NCBI RefSeq assembly: GCF_009363755.1
Contig: NZ_CP045417.1
Span: 2,418,001-2,482,000 of the forward strand
Direction: 5' to 3'
DNA length: 64,000 nt
Source: Halomonas sp. THAF5a
Lineage (GTDB): Bacteria > Pseudomonadota > Gammaproteobacteria > Pseudomonadales > Halomonadaceae
Shown: positions 40,330-48,521 of the stretch, in pieces
How the letters are laid out: every line of letters begins with the position of its first letter
Numbering within the stretch: position 1 is the first letter of the stretch
Program-made: the position numbers and the translations under genes
Notes under the pieces: generated by a model
Database searches by the model: none
What the model was told of the DNA's origin: nothing
The model's input: only the letters and a program-made list of their open reading frames with translations

Positions 40330-41118
40330 TCACCTCAGCTGGAACTCGAGACGCTGGCGGGCGCGACGCAGGCGGCCGTCGGCCTCGAAGCGCCAGTCGG
40401 CCACGGCGCGCGTGGCCGCCTCGTCGAAGACGCGCCGGGGCCGGGCCTCGACCACACGGACCGAACCGGCCTTGACCCGGCCATCGGGGCGAATCAGGAA
40501 CTCCACCACCACGTGGCCCTCGAGGCCTCGACGCTGGGCGCGTCGCGGGTAGCTCGGCGGCACGCGCCGGGTCGGCGTCGCCTGGCCCACGTCCTGCACC
40601 GCCTGCCGGCCCCCGTCGTTGGCGCTCGGCGCCTCCTGCCCCGACGCGGCGGACGACGGCGTCGCCGTGGCCTCGGGGGACGTCGCCGAGGAGCTCGCGG
40701 GCTCGGGCGACGGGGTCGGCTCCGGCGGCAGGTCGGGCGCGGGGTCGGGGCGTGGTTCTGGCGTCGGCGCCGCCTCGGTCAGCTCGGGCAGCGCGCTGTC
40801 CGGCTCGGCGACCGCCTCGGGCCGCTCCGGCAAGGGGTCGGCCGGCGGCTCCGGCAGCGTCAGGGGGCTGGCGGGTAGCGGCGCCGGTGGCGGCGGGCTG
40901 GGCGGCGCCGGTGCCGGGGTCGGCGGCGCGCTGGGGGCGGGCGCCGGCGCCGCGGCCGGTTCGGCCGGCGACTCGGTAGCGGCGGACAGGCGCATCGTCA
41001 TGGTGGTCTCGCGCATCTCGACCTCCGCCTCGGGCGGCGCCACCAGCAGCGCCAGCCCCCAGAACAGCAGCAGTGCCAGGGACGCGCCGGCGAGACCCGC
41101 CAGGGGCCAGCGAATCAC
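40330..41118 (-). CDS. tonB: TonB energy transducer
   Basis: 262 residues. Couples the ExbB/ExbD proton channel to outer-membrane receptors. One N-terminal membrane anchor (about 7-28), a long Pro/Ala/Glu-rich periplasmic spacer (about 45-155), and a C-terminal TonB domain (about 180-262) with RRVPPSYPRRAQRRGLEGHV, the YP motif, VVEFLIRPDGRVK and AVADWRFE. It overlaps exbD by 4 bases and serves, by position, the siderophore receptors of the island. Confidence 0.92.
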   Translation of the reverse strand: MIRWPLAGLAGASLALLLFWGLALLVAPPEAEVEMRETTMTMRLSAATESPAEPAAAPAPAPSAPPTPAPAPPSPPPPAPLPASPLTLPEPPADPLPERPEAVAEPDSALPELTEAAPTPEPRPDPAPDLPPEPTPSPEPASSSATSPEATATPSSAASGQEAPSANDGGRQAVQDVGQATPTRRVPPSYPRRAQRRGLEGHVVVEFLIRPDGRVKAGSVRVVEARPRRVFDEAATRAVADWRFEADGRLRRARQRLEFQLR

Positions 41119-41522
41119 GCCCCCTCCCGGGCGGCGGCCACCGCGATCTCGTCGATGCCCGCCTCACGCAGGCGATCCATCACCTCGACCAGCAGGCCGG
41201 TGGTGGAGGCGCGATCGGCCTGGATCACCACCCCGCCCTGCTCGCTCACCAGCGGCGCCACGGCCTCGCCGACGCGATGTGTGTCCACCGGCGCTCCGTC
41301 GACCCACACCGCGCCCTCGGCGGTCAGGGCCACCATCACCTGGGCCTCGGGCCGCGGCGTCGCGTCGCTGGACTGGGGACGCTCTATCTCCACCCCGCTC
41401 TCCTTGACGAAGCTGGTGGTGACGATGAAGAAGATCAGCATGATGAAGACCACGTCGAGCATCGGGGTCAGGTTGACCTCGCTGGTCTCGCCGCTGTCGG
41501 CACTCAGGCGACGCCTACGCAT
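41115..41522 (-). CDS. exbD: Biopolymer transport protein ExbD
   Basis: 135 residues. Membrane-anchored stator subunit. The proton-conducting aspartate is Asp23 in NLTPMLDVVFIMLIFFIVT, followed by a single TM helix and a periplasmic domain. Overlaps exbB by 8 bases and tonB by 4, so all three are coupled. Confidence 0.95.
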   Translation of the reverse strand: MRRRRLSADSGETSEVNLTPMLDVVFIMLIFFIVTTSFVKESGVEIERPQSSDATPRPEAQVMVALTAEGAVWVDGAPVDTHRVGEAVAPLVSEQGGVVIQADRASTTGLLVEVMDRLREAGIDEIAVAAAREGA

Positions 41523-42072
41523 CGGGCTCCTCCACGGCGCGGGCCATGCGGTCGTGCAGCCGCTGGTCCTCGCGCCGGATGATGTGTTCGAGACGGGTGG
41601 TGAAGAGCAGGCCGGCCACCGCCACGGCCATGCCGGCGAGGGTCGGCAGCGTGGCCCGGGCGACGCCGTCGGCCATGGCGCGGGCCTGGCTGGTCTCGCT
41701 GGCGGCCAGGCCCTCGAAGACGGTGATCATGCCGGTCACCGTGCCCAGCAGGCCGAGCAGCGGGCAGAGCGCCACCAGCAGCCTGAGCCACGGCAGCGGG
41801 CGGCGCAGCCGGGCGATCAGCGCCTGGGTCCAGACCTCGCGCAGGGTCAGCGCGCTCCAGCTGGCATGCTCGTCGCGGCTCACCCAGCGCGCCACCAGGG
41901 CCTGGCGTTCGCGGCGCCAGACGAACCGGAAGTAGCACCAGCGCTCCAGCGCCAGGGAGAAGAGCAGCATGGCCACCGCGCCGATGGCCACCAGCACCGG
42001 CCCGCCGGCCTGGCCCAGCCAGGCGAGCGGCGCGGTGGCGCCCTCCATCGCCTCAGGCCAGGGCAGCGTCAT
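41515..42072 (-). CDS. exbB: MotA/TolQ/ExbB proton channel protein ExbB
   Basis: 185 residues with three TM segments (about 24-44, 96-118, 137-160). The MotA/TolQ/ExbB signature appears as LCPLLGLLGTVTGMITVFEGL and LPTLAGMAVAVAGLLF. Its start overlaps the upstream ExbB-like gene by 20 bases. The conventional ExbB of the pair, the longer upstream paralogue being the accessory TtpC type. Confidence 0.94.
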   Translation of the reverse strand: MTLPWPEAMEGATAPLAWLGQAGGPVLVAIGAVAMLLFSLALERWCYFRFVWRRERQALVARWVSRDEHASWSALTLREVWTQALIARLRRPLPWLRLLVALCPLLGLLGTVTGMITVFEGLAASETSQARAMADGVARATLPTLAGMAVAVAGLLFTTRLEHIIRREDQRLHDRMARAVEEPDA

Positions 42073-43465
42073 GACGCGACTCGCGACGCGAAGCGGGGGC
42101 CGGCAGGGCCTCGAAGTGCTCGGCCAGCGCAGCGCTGGCCCGCCCCTCGATCACCCCGGAGAGCCAGCGGCTGCGGCTGGCGAGCGCGGTATGCGCGAGC
42201 ATCAGCGGCACCGCGGTGATCAGGCCCAGCACCGTGGTGACCAGCGCCTGGCTGATGCCGCCGGCCATCAGCTGGGGGTCGCCGGTACCGAACACGGTGA
42301 TCGACTGGAAGGTGCCGATCATGCCGGTCACGGTGCCGAGCAGCCCCAGCAGCGGGGCCACCGCCGCCAGCAGCTTGACCAGCGCCTGGCCCCGCTCGAG
42401 CCGCGGCAGCTCGGCGAGGAGTGCCTCGTCCAGGCGCGCCTCCAGCGCCTCGGGAACGAGCCCCTGGCGCAGCGTCTGCACCTTGGCCAGCACCCGACCC
42501 AGGGGATTGTCGTCGCGCAGACGCGCGCCGTCCCGCAGCTGGCGGCGCAGCCGCGCGCTCACGACCAGCAGGTAGGCGTACTGGCCCAGGGCGATCATGA
42601 GCCCCAGCCCCCCCAGCGCCACCACCACGTAGCCCACGGCGCCGCCCTGATGGAAGCGCGCCAGCAGGTCGGGGCGCTGGGCCAGCGCCTCCAGCAGCTC
42701 GCCGCCCGTGGGATCGAGCACGACCCGTTCGCCCTCCCCGGCGGCGAAGGCCGCCAGGGTCTCGCCGGCCTCGTCGGGCGTCGCCGCCATCGCTGCCGGG
42801 GGCAGGTCGGGCGAGTCGCGCCGCAGCCAGCGCCCGTCGCCGATCAGGGCGAGATCTCCCAGCCGCAGCACCTCCCGGGGCTCGACGCGGCCGTCGGCCG
42901 AGGCCGCCGGCAGAGTAAGCCGCTCGATGCGCCCGGTCTCACGGGTGAAGGCCATCAGCGCATCGGCCAGCGACTCGATCCGCGCAAGGTTCGGCAGCGT
43001 GTCCGCCTCGCCGCGCGCGGGCAGCGCGGGCCCGTCGAGGGTGAGCCAGCTCTGGCCGAGGGCGTCGCGCAGCTCGCCGACGTGGCGCTCCAGCACCGGC
43101 TCGACGGCGGAGAGCTCGCCCCCCTGGTCCTGCTGGCGAGTCTCCAGCGCCTCGCGGCGCGCCTGCTGCTCGTCACGCCGTGCCTCGAGGGCCTGGCGAC
43201 GCTCGGCCGCCGCCTCGCGTCGCTCGCGTGCCGCCTCGACGGCATCGCGCAGGGCGTCGCGATCGTCGACCAGCGCGGCGAGCCGCGCCCTGTCCCGGGC
43301 GAGCTCGGCCTGGCGCGCCTCGGCGAAGGAGGCCGGGGCGTCCTGCCGGAGCTGGGGGGCAGGCTGGGCATCGGCCTGGGGCTCGGCCTGGGCCTGGAGC
43401 AGCGCCGCCGGCAGCAGCAGGGCGCCACAGAGCAGCAGGCGGCTCGCGTAGCGTGACAGCGTCAT
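42053..43465 (-). CDS. TtpC-like long ExbB paralogue (MotA/TolQ/ExbB with coiled-coil periplasmic domain)
   Basis: 470 residues. Signal peptide (about 1-26), a long Arg/Glu/Ala-rich coiled coil (about 45-125), a further periplasmic part, then three TM segments and the ExbB domain at the C-terminus (AAVAPLLGLLGTVTGMIGTFQ, GLITAVPLML). This architecture is that of TtpC, an essential extra component of Vibrio TonB2 systems. Overlaps the DUF3450 gene stop by 4 bases. Confidence 0.88.
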   Translation of the reverse strand: MTLSRYASRLLLCGALLLPAALLQAQAEPQADAQPAPQLRQDAPASFAEARQAELARDRARLAALVDDRDALRDAVEAARERREAAAERRQALEARRDEQQARREALETRQQDQGGELSAVEPVLERHVGELRDALGQSWLTLDGPALPARGEADTLPNLARIESLADALMAFTRETGRIERLTLPAASADGRVEPREVLRLGDLALIGDGRWLRRDSPDLPPAAMAATPDEAGETLAAFAAGEGERVVLDPTGGELLEALAQRPDLLARFHQGGAVGYVVVALGGLGLMIALGQYAYLLVVSARLRRQLRDGARLRDDNPLGRVLAKVQTLRQGLVPEALEARLDEALLAELPRLERGQALVKLLAAVAPLLGLLGTVTGMIGTFQSITVFGTGDPQLMAGGISQALVTTVLGLITAVPLMLAHTALASRSRWLSGVIEGRASAALAEHFEALPAPASRRESRHDAALA

Positions 43466-44256
43466 GAGGCATTCTCCCCGGTCTCGTGGGTGGTCGCGTC
43501 TCCGGAGATCGGCTGGGAGACCGGCAGCGTCAGCAGCGCCGGCGCTCGCTGCTCCCGGGCGATGCGCAGGCCCTTTTCGAGGGCCTGGCGCGACGCCTTG
43601 TCGAGGGGCTGCCAGGCCTGTGCCTCGGCCTTCCACACGCCGCCCTCGCGAGCGTCAGGCGTCAGGTAGTAGAAGCCGATCCGGCCCAGCCGCAGGAAGT
43701 CCACCTCCCGCTCGCCGTCCAGCAGGCCGCGCCAGGCGTCCAGCTCGCGGCCGTAGGCGAGCTCGCCGCGCCAGGCGGCAAGCACGCGATCCAGGCGCTC
43801 GGCGGGCGCCAGCGCCGGGTCGGAGAGCGCGCGCTCCAGGCTCGCGACCCGAGCGCGGCGCTCGTCGCGCAGGAACGGCAGGTCGGCCTCGATCCAACCG
43901 TCGAGGCGCTCGACCATCCCCCGCAGCAGGGGCGGCAGCCCCTCGCGAGTCGTCGCGGCGCCCTCCAGGGCGCGCTCGCGGCGCGCGAGCGTCGCCTCCT
44001 GGCGCTCCACCAGGCGCTCGAGCTCGGCGTTGTAGGCCTCGACCCGCTGGGCCTCGGCCCTCGACTCGCGCAGCTCGCCGATCAGGCGACGCGTCTCGTC
44101 GTCGGCGGCATCGATGCGCGCCTGCAGCTCGGCCTGGTGACGCTGCGCCTCGGCCGATCGGTCGACCAGCGACGCCTGCCCCTGTCCATAAGCCAGGCCG
44201 GCACCGCACAGGCCGACGACCGCGATCAGCGCGGCGGGGAAGCGATACGTCCTCAC
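43462..44256 (-). CDS. DUF3450 periplasmic coiled-coil protein
   Basis: 264 residues from a GTG at 44256 that has CGGAG seven bases upstream and leads straight into a signal peptide (FPAALIAVVGLCGAGLAYGQ). A GTG 15 codons earlier (44301) is possible but has no ribosome-binding site. The mature protein is a coiled coil (about 30-100) then a helical domain with EADLPFLRDERRARV and GRIGFYYLTPD, typical of DUF3450 proteins that head TtpC-ExbBD-TonB2 operons. Exact function unknown. A Fur-like box lies about 50 bases upstream. Confidence 0.85.
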   Translation of the reverse strand: MRTYRFPAALIAVVGLCGAGLAYGQGQASLVDRSAEAQRHQAELQARIDAADDETRRLIGELRESRAEAQRVEAYNAELERLVERQEATLARRERALEGAATTREGLPPLLRGMVERLDGWIEADLPFLRDERRARVASLERALSDPALAPAERLDRVLAAWRGELAYGRELDAWRGLLDGEREVDFLRLGRIGFYYLTPDAREGGVWKAEAQAWQPLDKASRQALEKGLRIAREQRAPALLTLPVSQPISGDATTHETGENAS

Positions 44257-44305
44257 GTTGGCTCTCCGATAAAGGTCTCGAACGACGCGAGACAGTGACA
44301 CAAAT

Positions 44306-44324
44306 GGGAATGCTTATCAATGCA
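44306..44324 (-). promoter_or_regulatory. Fur-box-like site upstream of the TonB2-type operon
   Basis: On the minus strand the core is GATAAGCATT, one mismatch from GATAATCATT, the right-hand part of the Fur consensus. I count 12 of 19 matches overall. Placed just before the DUF3450 gene. Confidence 0.5.
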
Positions 44325-44418
44325 TCTCACGAACCTGGCGTGCCACGGAAAATTTTTCTTCGCCGGTGGTTCAGAACCACCAGGCAGATCCGTCGTGAGT
44401 AGGACAACATCATTAATC

Positions 44419-44437
44419 GATAATGATTATCAATAAA
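44419..44437 (+). promoter_or_regulatory. Fur box upstream of siderophore operon
   Basis: GATAATGATTATCAATAAA matches 15 of 19 positions of the Fur consensus and includes the palindrome GATAATnATTATC, 25 bases before the decarboxylase start. The strongest Fur site in the island, pointing to iron repression of the biosynthetic operon. Confidence 0.75.
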
Positions 44438-44461
44438 ATCCCTGACCCGACTGGAGTGCCC

Positions 44462-46003
44462 ATGATACAGACGGACGTCGTCGACGGGCGGCTCACCCGC
44501 CACGCCTTCCCCCTCATGAACGCCCGCCATGCCGAGGCCTACTGGCAGCAGGCGACCCGCTGCATCGACCTGGTGAGGCGCAAGGTGGCCGAGGTCGAGC
44601 GGCCGTTCACCGGCGCCCGGCCCGAGGAGCTGCGCGGCCGCTTCGAGGCCATCGACCTCGACGCACCGCTCGGCGAGCTGCGCCCGGCCCTGGAGGAGCT
44701 GGAGCACGTCTACCTGGACGACGCCGTCTACTTCCATCATCCGCGCTACGTGGCCCACCTGAACTGCCCGGTGGTGCTGCCGGGCGTGCTCGCCGAGGCG
44801 ATCCTGGCGCCGATCAACTCCTCGCTGGACACCTTCGACCAGAGCGCCGGCGGCACCTTCATCGAGCAGTCGCTGATCGACTGGACGGCGGAGCGCATCG
44901 GCCTCGGCGAGGACGCCGACGGCGTGTTCACCAGCGGCGGCACCCAGTCGAACCTGATGGCGCTGATGATCGCCCGCGACCATCACGGCGCGCGCCAGGA
45001 CCGCCCCGGCGGCAACAAGCAGCAGGGCCTGCCGGCGGACCATCGGCGGCTGCGCATCCTCGGCTCGGAGCTCAGCCACTTCAGCCTGCAGAAGTCGGCG
45101 GCGATCCTCGGGCTCGGCTACCAGGCGGTGATGCCGGTGGCCACCGATGCGGACTACCGCATGGACCCGCAGGCGCTCAAGGCGCGCCTCGAGGAGTGCA
45201 TCGCCCTCGACCTGGTCCCGATCGCGGTGGTGGCCACCGCCGGCACCACCGACTTCGGCAGCATCGACCCGCTCGAGGAGATCGCCGCGCTGTGCCGCGA
45301 GCACGGCATCTGGCTGCACGTCGACGCCGCCTACGGCGGGGGCCTGCTGTGCTCGCGCCGCGAGCGCCACCGCCTGGCCGGCATCGAGCACGCCGACTCG
45401 GTCACCGTCGACTATCACAAGACCTTCTTCCAGCCGGTGAGCTGCAGCGCCTTCCTGGTGCGCCGCGCCAGCGATCTGCGCCACGTCACCCATCACGCCG
45501 ACTACCTGAACCCCGAGAGCCAGGCGCTGGCCGGCACGCCGGACCAGGTCAACAAGAGCCTGCAGACCACCAAGCGCTTCGACGCCCTGAAGCTGTGGAT
45601 GACGCTGCGCATCATGGGCGCCGACGCCCTGGGCGAGATGTTCGAGCGGGTCATGGACCTGGCCGGCGAGGCCCACGCGCGGCTGTCCGCCCGGCCCGAC
45701 ATCGAGGTGCTGCTCGACCCGCCGCTCAGCACCCTGATCTTCCGCTATCGGCCCGAGGAGCTCGACCTGGACGACGAGGCGCTGGACGCCCTGAACGCCC
45801 ACGTGCGCGCCGCCCTCTCGCGCCACGGCGAGGCGGTGATCGCCGCCACCCGGGTCGATGGTCGCCGCTACCTGAAGTTCACCCTGCTCAACCCGGAGAC
45901 CACCGTCGACGACCTCAGCGCCATCGTCGAGTGCATCGGCGCCCACGCCCGCGCCTGGTGCGATGGCGCCGCCACCGCCTCGGCCCACGCCGTCGCCTCT
46001 TGA
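44462..46003 (+). CDS. PLP-dependent decarboxylase of siderophore synthesis (DesA/DfoJ-like, lysine to cadaverine)
   Basis: 513 residues, group II PLP decarboxylase related to DABA and glutamate decarboxylases. The PLP lysine is Lys320 in VDYHKTFFQP; TSGGTQSNLMALM, ATAGTTDFGSIDPLEEIAAL and WLHVDAAYGGGLL are intact. GGAG precedes the ATG. The next genes (N-hydroxylase, exporter, GNAT-NIS synthetase) match the desferrioxamine plan, where this enzyme supplies cadaverine from lysine. Ornithine (putrescine) or diaminobutyrate as substrate cannot be excluded from sequence alone. Confidence 0.86.
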   Translation: MIQTDVVDGRLTRHAFPLMNARHAEAYWQQATRCIDLVRRKVAEVERPFTGARPEELRGRFEAIDLDAPLGELRPALEELEHVYLDDAVYFHHPRYVAHLNCPVVLPGVLAEAILAPINSSLDTFDQSAGGTFIEQSLIDWTAERIGLGEDADGVFTSGGTQSNLMALMIARDHHGARQDRPGGNKQQGLPADHRRLRILGSELSHFSLQKSAAILGLGYQAVMPVATDADYRMDPQALKARLEECIALDLVPIAVVATAGTTDFGSIDPLEEIAALCREHGIWLHVDAAYGGGLLCSRRERHRLAGIEHADSVTVDYHKTFFQPVSCSAFLVRRASDLRHVTHHADYLNPESQALAGTPDQVNKSLQTTKRFDALKLWMTLRIMGADALGEMFERVMDLAGEAHARLSARPDIEVLLDPPLSTLIFRYRPEELDLDDEALDALNAHVRAALSRHGEAVIAATRVDGRRYLKFTLLNPETTVDDLSAIVECIGAHARAWCDGAATASAHAVAS

Positions 46004-46020
46004 TGCCACGAGACCTGTCC

Positions 46021-47349
46021 ATGACCCAGCACGTTCACGACTTCATCGCCATCGGCCTCGGGCCCTTCAACCTGGGGCTGGCCTGCCTGGCCGACCCCAT
46101 CGAGGAGCTCGACGGGCTGTTCCTCGAGCGCCGCGACGGCTTCGACTGGCACCCGGGCATGCTGCTGGAGGACGCCACCCTGCAGACGCCCTTCCTCGCC
46201 GACCTGGTGACCATGGCCGACCCCACCAGCCGCTTCAGCGTGCTCAACTACCTGAAGCAGCAGGGCCGGCTCTACAACTTCTATATCCGCGAGAGCTTCT
46301 TCCTGCTGCGCAACGAGTACAACCGCTACTGCCAGTGGGCGGTGGAACAGCTCGACAGCGTGCGCTTCTCCACCGAGGTGGAGCGAGTGGAGTTCGAGGA
46401 CGCCAGCGGCCTCTACCGCGTGAGCTGCCGCGACACCGGCAGCGGCGAGGCGCGCGAGTACCTGGCCCGCCATCTGGTGCTCGGCACCGGCACCACGCCC
46501 TGGCTGCCCGAGGGCTGCCGCGACGTCGAGCCGCGGCCGATGCACTCCGGCGAGTACCTCCAGCGCAAGGCCGAGCTGCAGCGCCAGCCGGCGATCACCG
46601 TGGTCGGCAGCGGCCAGAGCGCGGCCGAGATCTACCGCGACCTGCTCGCCGACATCGACCGCTTCGGCTACCGGCTCGACTGGATCACCCGCTCGCCGCG
46701 CTTCTTCCCGCTGGAGTACGCCAAGCTGACCCTGGAGATGACCTCGCCGGACTACATCGACTACTTCCACGCCCTGCCCGAGGCGACGCGCAACGCGCTG
46801 ACGCGGGAACAGAAGGGCCTCTACAAGGGCATCAACGAGGACCTGATCAACGACATCTACGACCTGCGCTACGCCAAGGAGCTGGTCGGCGAGGTGCGCT
46901 CGTCGCTGTTCACCAACGCCCAGCTCGAGACCTGCCGTTTCGATGCCGAGCGCGGCGAGTACGACCTGACCCTGTGGCACACCGAGCAGCAGCGCCACTA
47001 TCGCCATCGCACCCAGGCGCTGGTCATGGCCACCGGCTACCGCTACCACATGCCGGACTTCCTGGCGCCGATCGCCTCGCGCATCGCCTTCGACGAGGCC
47101 GGGCGCTTCGCGGTGGGCCGCTTCTACGACATCGACGGCGGCGAGGGCCGGCTGTTCGTGCAGAACGCCGAGCTGCATACCCACAGCCTGGCGGCCCCGG
47201 ACCTGGGCATGGGCCCCTATCGCAACGCCTGCCTGATCCGCGCGATGACCGGGAAGGAGATCTACCCGGTGGAACGACGCATCGCCTATCAGCGCTTCGG
47301 CGCGCCCGACGAGGCGGTCTTCGACCCCGAGCAAGCGGAGCCCGCATGA
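46021..47349 (+). CDS. Diamine/lysine N-monooxygenase (DesB/DfoA-like)
   Basis: 442 residues. Flavin-dependent N-hydroxylase of the IucD/SidA family converting cadaverine (or a related amine) to N-hydroxycadaverine. FAD motif AIGLGPFNLGLA (10-21), NADPH motif VVGSGQSAAEIYRDLL, and the late ATGYRYHMPDFL motif are present. An in-frame ATG at 46003 overlaps the decarboxylase stop but has a poor ribosome site; I chose 46021, where the conserved FAD region follows immediately. Coupled to the exporter by ATGA overlap. Confidence 0.88.
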   Translation: MTQHVHDFIAIGLGPFNLGLACLADPIEELDGLFLERRDGFDWHPGMLLEDATLQTPFLADLVTMADPTSRFSVLNYLKQQGRLYNFYIRESFFLLRNEYNRYCQWAVEQLDSVRFSTEVERVEFEDASGLYRVSCRDTGSGEAREYLARHLVLGTGTTPWLPEGCRDVEPRPMHSGEYLQRKAELQRQPAITVVGSGQSAAEIYRDLLADIDRFGYRLDWITRSPRFFPLEYAKLTLEMTSPDYIDYFHALPEATRNALTREQKGLYKGINEDLINDIYDLRYAKELVGEVRSSLFTNAQLETCRFDAERGEYDLTLWHTEQQRHYRHRTQALVMATGYRYHMPDFLAPIASRIAFDEAGRFAVGRFYDIDGGEGRLFVQNAELHTHSLAAPDLGMGPYRNACLIRAMTGKEIYPVERRIAYQRFGAPDEAVFDPEQAEPA

Positions 47350-48518
47350 CCCCGACGCCCTGGCTGGTGGCGGTGACCGCGGTGGCGGTGATCAGCGATG
47401 CCATGCTGCTGCCCTTCTACCCGCAGTTCTTCGACGCGCGCTTCGGCGTGACGGACCCGTCCCACGTCGGCGCCTACCTGGCGATGAGTTGCCTGGTGGT
47501 GCTGGTGGCGCTGCCCGCCTGGGCGCGCCTGGCGCGCCGGGTCGGCACCCTGCCGCTGCTGCTGGTCACCCAGCTGGTGGCGGGCGGGCTCAGCCTCGCC
47601 TGCGCCGTGGTCACCTCGCTGCCGTGGTTCTGGGGCCTGTCGCTGGCGATGCTGGTGGCCAAGGCCAGCTACCTGCTGGTCTACCCCTACCTGATGCACT
47701 TCGAGCCCCAGGATCGCCACGCGACCCTGATCGGCACCCTCTCGGTCGTCGTGCACGCCGGCGGCATCCTCGGCGCCATGGTCGGCGGCCTGGTGCTGGA
47801 GCACTGGGCCGCGGCCCAGGTGTTCCGCGTGATGGCGCTGGGCGACGCCCTGCAGGTCGCGGTCTGCGCCTGGCTGATCCGCCGCGGCCGCGCGCCGCAT
47901 GCGGCACCGGCCACCGAGCGGGGGCCGGCCTCCAGCGGCGCCATCCTGCGTCTGGGCCTGGTGATGCTGCTGTTCTACTTCAGCGCCTACCTGGCACGGC
48001 CGTTCTTCGCCCGCTACTGGGAGCTGGCCTCCGGGCTCTCCGGCGAGGTGCTGGCGGGCGCGGTGTTCGCCATCCCCGGCGCCGTGGCGGTGGCCCTGCT
48101 GGCGATCGACCTGCTCGCGCGCCGCCCCGCCGGCCAGACCATCCTGCTGCCGCTGGCCATCGGCCTCGTCGGCCTGCTGCTGCAGGCCAGCGGCGAGGTC
48201 ACCGCACTGCTGGCCGGTCGGGTGCTGTTCGGCTGGGCGCTGTTCCGCATCACCGTGCGCCTGGAGCTGCGCCTGTTCCAGCTCAGCACGCCCGACCGCT
48301 ACGCCAGCGACTTCAGCAAGGTCCACGTCTTCCAGGGCCTCGGCGTGCTCGTCGCCTCCTGGGGCGCCGGCCGCCTGGTCGAGGCCTTCGGGCTGACCGC
48401 TCCCTTCCTCGTCGCCGCGACGGGCCTGGCGCTGTGCGCCCTGGCCTACCGGCGGCTGCTGGCCGGCGCCGAGACGCGCCCGGCCGCCCCCTCCGATTCC
48501 GTTTCTGCAAGGACCTGA
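47346..48518 (+). CDS. MFS transporter, probable siderophore exporter
   Basis: 390 residues with about 12 TM helices and a cytoplasmic loop around residue 195. Opens PWLVAVTAVAVISDAMLLPFYPQFF, characteristic of MFS efflux proteins found inside NIS-siderophore operons. Overlaps the monooxygenase stop and is 3 bases from the synthetase gene, so export of the operon's product is the simplest reading; import or another substrate is not excluded. Confidence 0.82.
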   Translation: MTPTPWLVAVTAVAVISDAMLLPFYPQFFDARFGVTDPSHVGAYLAMSCLVVLVALPAWARLARRVGTLPLLLVTQLVAGGLSLACAVVTSLPWFWGLSLAMLVAKASYLLVYPYLMHFEPQDRHATLIGTLSVVVHAGGILGAMVGGLVLEHWAAAQVFRVMALGDALQVAVCAWLIRRGRAPHAAPATERGPASSGAILRLGLVMLLFYFSAYLARPFFARYWELASGLSGEVLAGAVFAIPGAVAVALLAIDLLARRPAGQTILLPLAIGLVGLLLQASGEVTALLAGRVLFGWALFRITVRLELRLFQLSTPDRYASDFSKVHVFQGLGVLVASWGAGRLVEAFGLTAPFLVAATGLALCALAYRRLLAGAETRPAAPSDSVSART

Positions 48519-48521
48519 TCC

